A program made the translations under genes and the position numbers. Below are positions 1 through 10,354 of a stretch of 64,000 nt of DNA, one piece after another. Location: positions 3,641,914-3,705,913 of the forward strand of contig JADCRB010000042.1 of assembly GCA_021464245.1 (NCBI GenBank), read 5' to 3'. The DNA is from Carallia brachiata (Eukaryota > Streptophyta > Magnoliopsida > Malpighiales > Rhizophoraceae). The stretch's first letter is position 1. Every line of letters starts with the position of its first letter. The notes below the pieces were generated by a model. That model was not told the origin of the DNA. It ran no database searches and saw only the letters and a list, made by a program, of their open reading frames with translations.

Positions 1-1186
1 AAATTTTTTTTTTTCTTTGGGTATATTATAAGTTGTTGTCCGCTAATTTAGCTGAGAGAGGCTCAGGCTCAAATCGTTGCAGTCACTTCACTTCCAATTT
101 ATCAAAGCATCAACTTTGCTGCAAAAAGAAAAGTAAGTGCAGAGGAGTGGGGGGTCCTCAGAACATCTGCCTTTCAGAATTTGTTATTTTCTTCAGTGGT
201 GCCGATCTTCTTTAATTAGAGTCTTCACTCAAAATCGTTTCAGAACAAATTCTTTTGAACAGACTCAGTTTAACAAAGACTTCCGCAATAGTATATGTTT
301 AAAGAAGTGGAGAAATGATATTCTTTCTGATTTGTTGCCCAACTAATTATACTTAAAAACCTGATATGGACAAAATAAAAATACTAAGAAAGAACTTTTT
401 TTTAATCAAAAACAAATATATCACAACTATATTAGTTATCGCATTTATTAGCCGAAGTCAGAGTAATTTTCGTTTGAGCACTCCATTAAAAATTTTCTAT
501 TTTAACTCTACCTCCCTTCCCACATTTATGTTTTTTGGTGTATTAAGCTAACTCAGCGAAAAACACTAACACCGCGCAAAAGATGCAGGCCAGCCAGATA
601 AATCCCAGACGACAAAGATTGAAAATGGGCACTGAAAAGTGAGAAATTTTCTGCCAAGAACGACGTCAAAAATCAGGCCCAATTTGTTTCTTCTGTACAC
701 AATAAGCTTTGCAACTTCAGATCCTCAGCAATAATTCTTGGATTGCAAAAAATTTTCCTGCCTGGGATTTTCACAAATCTAGATTGAATTTTACTCCCAT
801 AGCATTCTGATACTCCAAGGCTGGGGAAGCAGAACTAGATGGTTACTTAACCACAGAAAAGCAAATGAAAGTTTAAGATAGTTACAGAAGGTGTGTGCTA
901 CTTGTGCTATGTCACCTTAGATTGTTTAGAATTTCCCATACAACCTCTCTCTCTTTAATTGAGGAGGTGAGCCAAGGTTTTGATGTAGCTCTTCACAATA
1001 TCGTACAAATGCTTGTCTTACAGACCGAATATGATTCAATACCGATTTCTTCTGACAGCAGTTCTTTTTACTAGGAACACCTATTTTATGCAGGGCTATA
1101 ATTGATGACAGCAACGAAATTGAACAAAACAATAATGAAGTTGATGATCATGAAAGTAACCTAACACACCTAGATTGATGATCATC
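1..1186. other. Left-edge intergenic DNA
   Basis: No gene can be supported here. The segment opens with a T-rich run at the window edge and has only short open frames with no recognisable motifs. The right part, up to 1186, lies just downstream of the DUF4079 stop codon and probably includes that gene's 3' untranslated region on the minus strand. The left part could hold the tail of a gene lying outside the window. Confidence 0.5.
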
Positions 1187-3058
1187 TTAAGGCCATTTGG
1201 TGAATTCCAACACTCTGAGAACTATATCAAATCCAGTGGGATTTGCCATATAAAGAGTGCCACATTTATGGAATTCAACGCAATGTGAAGATTCCTCGCT
1301 GTCTCACTCCCTCTCTGCATTGCAGGTACTAGAGCCGCTGCAGCAGCCCACAACACTGTAATGGCTGCAACACGGTGAATAGCAGGAAGATCAATCAGTT
1401 CATAGGAAATCAGCAAAGACTACTCCAAACACGTGCATTCAGCTTCTGAAGGAAAGGAAAAAAAGTATCTTTCCAGTTATCAAGTTCTTGATTTTGTGTT
1501 GCCATTTGAATTTTGAATTTGTTTCAGTTTAGAGATTATGTAAAACTCATTTATAAAGGAGCTAGTTGGTTCAATAAAAATTAGAGTTCTCTGCAATATT
1601 CTAGTTCTTCTCCTCCTTAAAAACACTCACAAATGGTATTTTTCTTGTTACAATGAATACCTGCTCCGGAAAACAAATGGGGTCCAGGAAATAGCTTTCC
1701 TGTTCGAAGCCAAGTGTTGACTCCTCCGGCAATGGCTTCAAATACACCAAATCCTAGCAGTATTGATCCTGCATTATAGTGCCTGTCTCTGTAAGACCCT
1801 TTTATCAAGTCCTTCCTCTCCTGTATTGCAATTAAATTATTCAGATAACATAACTTCTCCTCCCACCACATTCACACTTCAGAATCACAATTAACTTTGG
1901 AAATAAAGACCCTCCTGGAGTCACAGTTTCAACATCCAATTCACGCAGCAGAAACAAGGATTTTTGTTTAGCATATATATAAATTTACCATGAATATTAC
2001 ATAGCATAAACAAAATAAAAAATGTTGGTGTGTTGAATTTTAGTGTCCCGATTTGTATCTAGAACAAAACAAGATAATAATTTTTTATATAAAAATTAAA
2101 AGCAGTTATTTTTTTATTATAAAAACTATTCGTTTTATTTCAAAAATTACCAGTCTTATTTCAATGACACTGATCAGATACTGTACATGTATTAATGCTC
2201 TAAACAGAACGACTAATTATACGAGATGCATGGTATATGAATCATTTTGGCATTCAGGCAACTAGGATTTCAAGGAAAAGACCTTAATAAAAAAGAGGAT
2301 TACCTCAGTGAGTTGCTGAATTTTGAGTTCAACAGGCGATGGAGCTGCTTCAACAGGCGTTCCTTCCGGGGTACAGGGGTAGGTTTCACCTGCTTCTTGA
2401 GCTCATTGATGTCATTCTGTATGGTCTGACTCGCCTCCATTGCCAACCCAGATATCCAGCCCATAAAGTGTAGAAGAACAAACTAATCATAACAACCGGG
2501 TGGACAAGTGAAAATGTCCTTCCCTCCAATATCCCAAACTCCCCATCAATAGCAAGTGCATCCTGTCCAAAAACAAAAACACCCACAAAGGTCAGGAAAT
2601 GGGGCACAATGCCAATCAGTGAGTATGCTAGTAAATTCGAGGAAGGGTGTAGGTTTGCATCGTTCATAGCACAGCACGAGAAGGAAAAGTTTGACCATTT
2701 CCTGCGAGGTCTTGAACCTCGAGTTAGGAGGGACGTGATTATATCGAAAAAAAAAAAAAGAAACACAATTAACACAGACAAAAAGTCAGTAAATTAAGTC
2801 CAATGTGAAAGAAACAAAACCAGTTTACAAAGGGCTTGCCTTTGTGTCCAAAAAGAAAGGCAATGTAAGTGCAGTTAGAGGGAAAGAAGCTGAACTCAGA
2901 CGATGGACCGTTTCATTGAAAAGCTTTTGAGGGTTAGCTGAGTTTACTATGAACACATCTAATTTTGATGGGTTGCAAGGAACTGAAAGCCTTGGGTGAA
3001 TGCAGGAGGGCTTTTGGGCAATAATGGGGAATTTTAGCAGGCTAAGTGTGGTTGCCAT
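1187..3058 (-). CDS. DUF4079 family chloroplast membrane protein (At3g61870-like), three apparent 1-nt deletions
   Basis: Four exons on the minus strand: 3058-2840, 2562-2304, 1820-1661 and 1364-1187. The start is MATTLSLLKF at 3058, followed by a Ser/Pro-rich N-terminus that fits a plastid transit peptide. The mature part reads DALAIDGEFGILEG, a membrane segment ending in WAGYLGWQWRRVR, then ERKDLIKGSYRD, FEAIAGGVNTW and a last membrane segment running into WQIP and FTKWP. DUF4079 is a conserved plant and cyanobacterial integral membrane family of unknown function. Intron 1 starts with GC rather than GT (AAG|GCAAGC). Reading frame breaks at about 2425 (after RRVR), 2372 (in PTPV|TPEG) and 1236 (in WQIP|TGFD); each fits one missing base, and restoring all three gives phase-consistent exons and about 272 residues, the expected size. 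It is either a draft-sequence artefact or a decaying copy. Confidence 0.85.
2609..2760 (+). pseudogene. Ty3/gypsy-type gag relic inside DUF4079 intron 1
   Basis: The plus strand encodes about 46 residues starting MPISEYASKFEE and containing EKEKFDHFLRGLEPRVRRDV, which matches the central part of the retrotransposon gag domain (pattern: Y..KFEEL.RFA...EKE..FL.GL.P..R.DV). No zinc knuckle, protease or polymerase follows. It is followed directly by a run of 13 A. It lies antisense inside the first intron of the DUF4079 gene (2563-2839), so it does not disturb that protein. This is a fragment, not a working element. Confidence 0.7.
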
Positions 3059-4933
3059 GCTTTTTTCCCCCTGCTTCCTCCACAGAGTCAGAGAGATTGA
3101 GAGGACAACAGGCAACAAGAAGAAGAAGAAGAAGAGAGAAAGGCACTGAGAATCTAAGCGAGATCCAATTTGGATTGGCTCACTTTTTTACGTGTGCCAA
3201 AATGGGCCCCTAACACTTTATAGTGGAAGTGGGAGGGCTATGCTAGAACGTCCCAAAAATTGAACTACCAAACAGGAGAAATTGTATACTGTCTATCCTA
3301 TCGTTTGTGATTTAACGATAAATGTCTAATATTATCAAATTAAAAATTTTAAAATTAAAAATTATTAGGATATTTAGTGAAGTTAAATATACTTCTCTCT
3401 TTTATAATACTAACTTATACTGTAACTATTTAAATAGTCTAAAAATTATTCTAAAAATAAAAATAATAATCTTTAAAAAAATTATGAGGTATCACTTCTA
3501 TCTTTTAATTTTTTAAATAAAATAAAAAATTGTGTCCAAACATTAAAACTACAGCTGGTAATGAGGTACCTAGATTGTCCAGTGTCACCTGCGTCTTGTA
3601 GCAGCATGGTGTGGTGTTGATTATTTGATTTGTTTCTCTGCCATTTTCTTACCTTTGCGTTCTATTTTTATGAAAAAATAATAATAATAAAACCACGGTA
3701 GATGGGATGAGCTCACCTTTTAAGACTAAAACAAAAAAGTGTGGCTCATACAAAATTTATATCTCATTGAATTATTAGTTTGTTGAGTTGATTTGGTTAG
3801 TGAATTTGGTTTCCTTAATAAGTAAAGTCAAATTTGAAAATCTGTACCATAAAAACACGCATACATTTTGTATTTTTCTTTTTTCTCTATTAAAAAATTC
3901 ACTTAGGTTATGAATTATATAATAAAATTAATTTTTTATTTTAAAAAAATCCCATACCGCCTTCTAAATAATAGAACCTGAGATCTTGAATATAAGAATC
4001 TAAATTTTTAACTATTAGGTTGCCCCCAATAGATGCAACTCGTGTTCTTTTTTTTTTTTTTTTCATTAATTCCATCCTCTTAATCGCCATAGGGCTTCTG
4101 CTGTAAATAGCGGTTCCCTTGAAGGCATCCTTTAGTAGGCTGGCCCGCCTGAAAAGTTTCCTTGAAAAGAGGCCCAAGTCCATTCACCTTCTTCCAGTGG
4201 AACCCTTGGTTGCAATACTGTCGGCCTTTGTCATGTGAGCGGCCTACTAGTCCTTACATCACAGACCCAGATCATACGTTCTTGACGTGGGCTCGGAGAA
4301 GGGAGTCTCCATCTCTCATCCGTCTAATGCTCAGACATTCCAGATTTATTTCCATATGAGCGGAAAGCTTTTTGCAGAAAGAGAGAGGTAAGAGAAAGTT
4401 CCTTGAAAGCTCTTTTGGCCACTATATTGCTCAGTAAGGAAGCGTTACTTGATAATGATACTCTTAAAATTAAAAAAAAAAAAAAAAGAGGAATTGATTG
4501 TTACTCTGGAAAATTTCTTTTCTAATGAAGAAACAAAATTGGAGGAGAAAAAGAAATTTAATTTTCTTGGTACGTCCAGAATAAAATAAAACTAAGCTAT
4601 TTACCAAACATAATGCTTGTGTACACTAACAAAAGTATATAGGGAGTTCACGTTTTACTAAATGATCTGAAATCAAGAATTTTTTTTTTTTGTTTCAGAG
4701 AATAATTAAACTTATACAAGGAGAAAGGAGAAAGTGGCATGTAGTGTAATGAAATTCCTAATCACACTCCTTAACCAACAAGAACAATGACTATTTGAAC
4801 TAATACTCAGGATCTAACAAATTTCATTTTAAAAGTAAAGAATTGTTAGCCTAGCTCAATAACAGTAAAACTAATTGAACATCAATGTAAGAATAATTTA
4901 AAATGTGAAATTTGAATTACAATCCCAACGACA
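3059..4933. other. Promoter-side and intergenic DNA of the DUF4079 gene
   Basis: No gene is seen. A short (GAA)n tract lies at about 3117-3135, just upstream of the DUF4079 start codon, so it is probably in its 5' leader or promoter. Poly(T) at about 4050-4063 and poly(A) at about 4470-4486 break up the A/T-rich DNA. Minus-strand DNA at 3957-4035 has weak tRNA-like A-box and B-box motifs of the kind seen in plant SINEs. Confidence 0.45.
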
Positions 4934-5310
4934 ATGAAAATAACCCTCGTCCTTTCAAACCATGTTCTCCGTATCTCCGCCTCTAATCTAATCATCGAAC
5001 TAGACTCACTCGAAGTCTTTAATGAGCTGCAATACCACTCCTCTGATAAGCATTGGGACATAGGACCAGTACTTGCTGATGTCCGTTGTATTTTGAATTC
5101 TATGGTTAATTGCACTTGTCGCATTGTTAAATGCTTCGTTAATCGGGTTGCAGATTAGGTGATAAGTTAGTGTAAGGTTAAATCTTGTCTTGTGGACTAG
5201 GTTGGTAATCCTCCGACAAGTCTCAGACTATTCTTATGTCTTGATTATGATCGTTATTGAAACACTGAACTATTGTTCCATAAAAAAAAATAAAAAAATA
5301 CAAAAAAACT
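4934..5310 (+). pseudogene. RNase H-domain relic with A-rich tail (LINE-type remnant)
   Basis: The frame 4934-5158 reads LIIELDSLEVFNEL, then DIGPVLADVRCILN, then CFVNRVAD. These match the RVT_3-type RNase H pattern common in plant LINEs: an (E)-x-DS-LEV-x-N core, an IGP...DI spacer and the closing R.AN.VAD motif. The catalytic N-terminal part is absent and a stop follows the last motif at once. About 120 nt later an A-rich run at 5281-5310 looks like a decayed poly(A) tail, giving the layout of a 5'-truncated LINE 3' end. No target duplication was found by eye. Confidence 0.6.
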
Positions 5311-5685
5311 TGGCCGATGACTTAGCCATACAGTTATAGCCAATAAATAATATCAATCTTTCAGGATTTTCAATGCATCCTTCCAAGTAGTTCTAAGCTT
5401 TCCATGTGTTCGTCGGCTGCAATCACACTTTGCACTGCCAATTTCAAATAAGACAGACGTGGATACCTTTTGTTTTTGGATATATATGACATAAAATCTT
5501 TAAGTCCTAAAAGTAAAGTACACGGTGCGGACACGCGACGTGTGTTTTTCCGTGTTACATTAGTCTTGATAAAAAATAGATGTCGCGGCAAACCCAAATA
5601 GGAGATTACTTGGGTTGTCCCTCTCTAATTGTGTTGACGATGTTAATAAGGAGAAAAAATATACGAACAAAATATAATTATACAG

Positions 5686-5755
5686 ATTTATTATTTAAAT
5701 TTAAATTATTAATTAATAATTATATTAATTAATAATTTAAATTTAAATAATAAAT
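5686..5755. repeat. Perfect palindrome, 33-bp arms, 4-nt loop
   Basis: Bases 5686-5718 and 5723-5755 are exact reverse complements. I paired every position by eye; the first mismatch is outside at 5685/5756. The arms are almost wholly A and T and the loop is four bases. It could extrude as a cruciform or be the centre of a hairpin MITE. Confidence 0.9.
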
Positions 5756-6770
5756 ATATATATATTATTTTATATTTAAATTTTCATATTTACGTAATAA
5801 AATTTTATTAATAACTAGTGGTGATTTGCGGCAATGACTACCGTAAATAGAAACATATTATCTTATTACGTCATTTTCCCACTTCTCTTGGAATTTTTGC
5901 TTTTGGTTTCCTTTCTACAGAAAGATGTCGGACCGCAGTACGCGGAATATCCTCGTTTTCGGTTGTTCGAATGAATATTCCTCTTTAGCGTCACTTCTTG
6001 GCTCCCATAAGCGACTTATAGATCATTAGCTTTTTGTTGTTCTATCGTTATTAGAAAATACTGAGTGGGATCTTTTGAGTAAAATTAAATTGATATAATT
6101 CGTTAAATAGTTAAATTTAAAAAAATAAAAAAATAATTAAATATTATTATATAAATTTTTTATTCACTTATATTTTCTTAACCTACACTTATATAGGTAT
6201 TCTTGTATTATTATTAGTATTATTATTATTACTACGCATAAATCATTTTTCCCCAAGTCATTATCGACAATATTGTCATGATTTGTTTATGCACCTAACT
6301 AGCTACAACTTTGTTTTTTTTTTTTTTTAAATGTCTAAAAGAAAAAAGTAGATGAAATTGTAACTAAATATTACAAGAAAATATCTGACAATGTCTCTTG
6401 GTGAGGCTACTCCAATTATATCTATCTTCATAAATGAAATCAACTAATTTGGGAGCTCATCTCAAATTGTCATGGAGTCATTACTTTTAACACTAATATT
6501 AGCTAGAAGATTTGCACAACAATTCCTTTCTCTCAATGTATCAGTTAACTGTTCAAACGCCAGTTCGGGACCCAAAAAAGAAAAAGAAAAAGAAAAAGGA
6601 CAAGGATACGTACAATTTTAGAACTTCTAAAACATGGACAATTTGTTTGTGCACAATTTTTTTTTTAATCCGTGTTTGTGCACAAATTGGAGTTGAGATT
6701 GGATGCTTTTTTTTTTAACAGTAAAAAAAAATTATTGTGAATATATTGATTATTGAATATGTAAGTCGAA

Positions 6771-6993
6771 GTCGGAGTAACTTCAGTTTAACATGTCTTA
6801 TTCAACCCCACCTAAAAGAAAGAATTACCACCCGAGTACTGTTGGGACTAACAAGCCTCCCTTAATCAGACCACAGCGATTGTCGAGTTTGAAACCAGCA
6901 CTACAAAGTATTTGAAGAACATCACTTCCACACGCAGTTGTTGAGACTCGAACTCAGATTAAATATAAAAGAGACATGTCGAGTTACTCCGAC
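6771..6993. repeat. Imperfect inverted repeat (12-bp core)
   Basis: The sequence gtcggagtaact at 6771-6782 is repeated exactly as its reverse complement at 6982-6993. On the inner side both copies are followed, after a short gap, by acatgtct. The 223-bp unit may be a MITE or part of a larger element. A diverged relative of the core (gtcagagtaatt) occurs near 458. Confidence 0.6.
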
Positions 6994-7762
6994 TTTAGGG
7001 TGAATGCTATTATATAGACAAAAAGGGAAATAGTTAATTGTTTCACAGATGTTTCCATGCTAGAGAGAACAACGGACATTCAACTGCTAGCGGTTGAGTC
7101 GATCAAAAGCATGGTCAAACAAGTCTTGCGCGATGGCACCTTTGAGCGTATAAACAGAGGAGGGAACAAGTTGGACGAATCTGACTTTTTCTTCTCATTA
7201 AAAATTTCATGCGTTTGAATGGTCAGCAAAGGAAGCTTAGGATTCCTAATGACTTGGTCATATTTTATTATTTTCTTCGAACATCATAATGCTATTATCG
7301 ATTAGTGATAATTAATAAGACTATAATAGAATTAAATAATATAATGAATATTTTAAGATTGAACAAAGTTAGAGAACCTAGAGTAGAAAACAAGGAGAGG
7401 ATAAGGTGAAATAACGGTATAAGTTCTATATAAATTTTATGTTTTTGTAAAGAAAAATTTATAACTTGCATATCGTAAAGATAAATGTGAAAAAAATGAT
7501 AAAAATGTGCATAAAATTATTAAAAAAAATTATTTATGTTTACAGTTATTAAAATAGTTTGTATACCTATTCTATTTAATTGTATATACATACTAAAATT
7601 TTGCAATAAAAACAAATACAGGTCTTATATAGGACTCAGGCTCACCATGTCGCGCGTGCTACTTCTGTCTCCCACCCATGGTATTGTGGCTGGGCTCTTT
7701 AACCTTATAATCTTCAAAAGCAGTTTTGCACCCATACCTACCAGTACAGGGTCCTTATACAG

Positions 7763-8740
7763 CCTTTAAAAGTACGTTTTTTTCATGATATAAAATAGAA
7801 TAATATAAATTAAAAGTTAATTATCTCATTTTAATTTATTTATTTAATAAGTTATGTATAAAATAGAGTAATATAAATTTATTATTTCATGCATATGAGA
7901 TAATACTATTTTCTCATTTTTCTGAACTAGTCTATTCCATAATATAAATTAGTATTAACAAATTATATATTTATTAAAATATTTTTTTAATTAAATAAAT
8001 TATAAATATTTTATAAAAATTAATATAAAATTTAGAAAATCATTTTCCTCTCCTTCTTTCCCTCTCTCTCCTCCCTCCTCTCTCTCTCACTCCTCATCTC
8101 TTTCTTTCCTTTCTCTCTCCTCCCTCTTCCCTCCTCTCTCGCACAGTCCTCCCCCTCCCCCTCTTTCCTTTCTATTTCCTCCTTCCTCCCTCTCTCCTCC
8201 TTTCCTCCCTTTCTCGTCCCGCCTAATACAACTAGTGACTTTGCAGGCTTCTAGATCATCGCATCTCTCTCTCTCTCTCTCTCTTTTGGTTTTCATTTTA
8301 TGATTTTAAATGCGCCTTTTTATATAAATTTTAAATTTATATCTTGAAATTTATTTAATTTTTTTCTCAAAAAATTTTAAAAACATTAATCCTTTTTTTA
8401 CATCTTGAAATTTATTTATATAAATAAATTTAATGTTTAATTTTTAAAAATATTTTTTATATAAATTTAAAGTTTTATAAGCAATATAGTTTAAAATGAC
8501 ATATAAAATAAAAAATTAATTTTGTTGCTAGTAAATATAAGTCAATTATTTTTAAGTGTAAAAAAATTATTTTGATATGCTATACTATTTTATTCTATAT
8601 CCTTTATAAAATAACTACTATATATTATTTCATGTTATCCAAACATAGCATACACTAATAATTTAACATATTTTATATTATATTAACTTATCATATTTTA
8701 TACTATACAATTCAATTTACGTACCAAAACGCACCTTAAG
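7763..8740. mobile_element. Candidate inverted-repeat DNA element with internal pyrimidine tract
   Basis: The left end near 7770 (agtacgtttt) and the right end near 8721-8738 (reverse complement ggtgcgttttgg) are similar, and both lead inward into tataaaata-type A/T repeats. The interior has a C/T-only-like tract at about 8047-8220 and a (CT)n run at about 8262-8284. No transposase is encoded. No clear target duplication was found, so the ends are uncertain. Confidence 0.35.
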
Positions 8741-9279
8741 TGACTAGCCAAGAGATTCTGAGTTGTCACCATGAAGCACCCATCCCCAATGTCGAGTAAT
8801 TGCATGTTAGGTGGATTTTGAATTGCTCAACAAATGACAATCAAGCCTTAATTTTGGGGTTGCCTGTTATATATTCAGATCCCCACAGTTCAAACTGTGG
8901 ACCCTGATAAATACGTTTAACTTACACAATTTGAAATCTGTTCTGGTGCTAAATAAATAGCGCATCCGGAGTTGTGTAAATTTCTTTTTGGAGTTTGCAT
9001 TTCAGAATCTAGAGGTCAAAAAATAGTCGGTTATTGAACTTTGATTCAGCAATACTTGAGAATTGTTTATAGAATTGAAAATCTAAGAACTCCTTTGAAA
9101 TGAATTTTGTTTATTATTTTTCGTTTAATTTTCACTAAAAAACATAAAATATATTTGGTATCATTTCTGTTTTTTTTTGTTGTTTTGTTAGAAAGTTAAA
9201 AGTATTTTTCAAATAAAAAACAAATTAAAAAAATAATGAAATAATGTTTTGCATTTTGTTTTTTATTTTCTTTTCTATA
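8741..9279. other. Intergenic DNA with a tRNA T-arm-like hairpin
   Basis: No gene is seen. At 8883-8900 an 18-base palindrome forms a six-base-pair stem around the loop ttcaaa, which resembles a tRNA T-arm, but no full tRNA cloverleaf is present around it. Confidence 0.4.
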
Positions 9280-9930
9280 CCTTCTCTCACAATCTTTTCT
9301 TTCTCTATGCACCTTCTTCACCATATCTCTCTACTCATTCTCTCTCTATCATCTCTCTCCTTTTTCTCTCTCAGCCATTCTCTTTGCTCATTCTCTCTCA
9401 ACCATCTTCTCTTCTTTTTCTCTCTCTACTCGATCTCTCTCTACCTAGTCTCTCTCTCCTTTTTCTTCCTCAACCATTGTCTCTACTCATTCTCTTTCCG
9501 CTCTCTTTCTCTCTTTTCTCTCTCTACTATTCTCGCTATGCATGCTCCCTCTACACTCTCTCTCCTCCTTTTGCTCTCTCGACTCATTCTCTCTCTATCC
9601 ACACTCTCTCTCTCCTTTTTCTCCCTCAACCATTCTCTCTATTCACTCTCTCTGTACCCTCTCTCTCCTTTTTCTCTCTCTACCATTCTCTCTACTCATT
9701 CTCTCTTTACCCTCTCTCTCTCTCCTTTTTCTCTCTCTAGCCTCTCTCTCTCTCCCCCCTTTTTCTCTCTCTCCTCCTTTTCCATCCATTTTCTATCATC
9801 TCTTTCTAACCATTCTTTTTATTTTTTGTCTCTATATCAACAATTTTCTATACTTTTTCTCTCTTTATTCATACTCTTTTTATCATTTTATCATTATCCT
9901 TTCTCTATTTATTTTTTTATTCTTATAAAA
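9280..9930 (+). repeat. Long degenerate pyrimidine (CTCTCT / CTCCTTTTT) tract
   Basis: About 650 bases of the plus strand are nearly all C and T. Loose repeating blocks resemble ctctcctttttctctctc followed by (a)accattctctctactcattc. All three plus frames therefore stay open for long stretches and read as Ser/Leu/Phe-rich low-complexity peptide. The tract flanks ordinary A/T-rich DNA at 9120-9250 and after 9930. It is a degenerate satellite-like repeat rather than a gene. Confidence 0.85.
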
Positions 9931-10277
9931 AAATTAACAGTAACAAATACAAAAATTCAGCAAATAATAAAAATAAAAAAAATAAGAAATAATAAAAAAA
10001 TTGACAATATCTTGAAATAGACCTAAAAAAGTTGATTATTAAAAAAGGTCAAAAGAGGATCATTTGACACCATATGCCCTACCGCTTTACGCGTTACACG
10101 TAAAAGCGTCCGCATCAGCAACAACATTAACCATACACTAATTGTACTAAGAGCCGAAAGTATCTAAAATTGTCCAAAGTCGAGGTTTCCAGATTGATGT
10201 TGAATAATGGTAGCCTAATCAATAATTCTGTGCAATTTTTTTCTGCATTAGATCAGGTTTAAGTTGCCTCGTTGTCG

Positions 10278-10354
10278 CCCATTCTTAATAAAAAGGAATT
10301 TATGCAAAATGCGGGTTTCCCATTCTTAATAAAAAGGAATTTATGTAAAATGCA
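10278..10354. repeat. 41-bp tandem duplication
   Basis: The unit beginning cccattcttaataaaaagg occupies 10278-10318 and begins again at 10319, running to about 10354 with one base change (atgc to atgt) before the copies diverge. The near identity suggests a recent slippage or double-strand-break repair event. Confidence 0.85.

Larger units (their letters stand above)
5311..7762. other. A/T-rich intergenic DNA
   Basis: No gene is supported. An open frame on the minus strand at 5370-5597 shows no family motif I recognise. The segment contains the perfect palindrome at 5686-5755 and the inverted repeat at 6771-6993, listed separately, and many short homopolymer runs. Confidence 0.5.

Noticed and set aside
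5370..5597. 75-codon minus-strand frame
   Set aside because: No family motif could be named with confidence, and neighbouring sequence is non-coding.
9244..10020. 258-codon open frame rich in Ser, Leu and Phe
   Set aside because: It comes from a degenerate CT repeat; all three frames are open and no domain or codon bias is present.
10278..10354. Start of a CRISPR-like array
   Set aside because: Only two abutting copies without spacers, in plant nuclear DNA; it is a simple tandem duplication.
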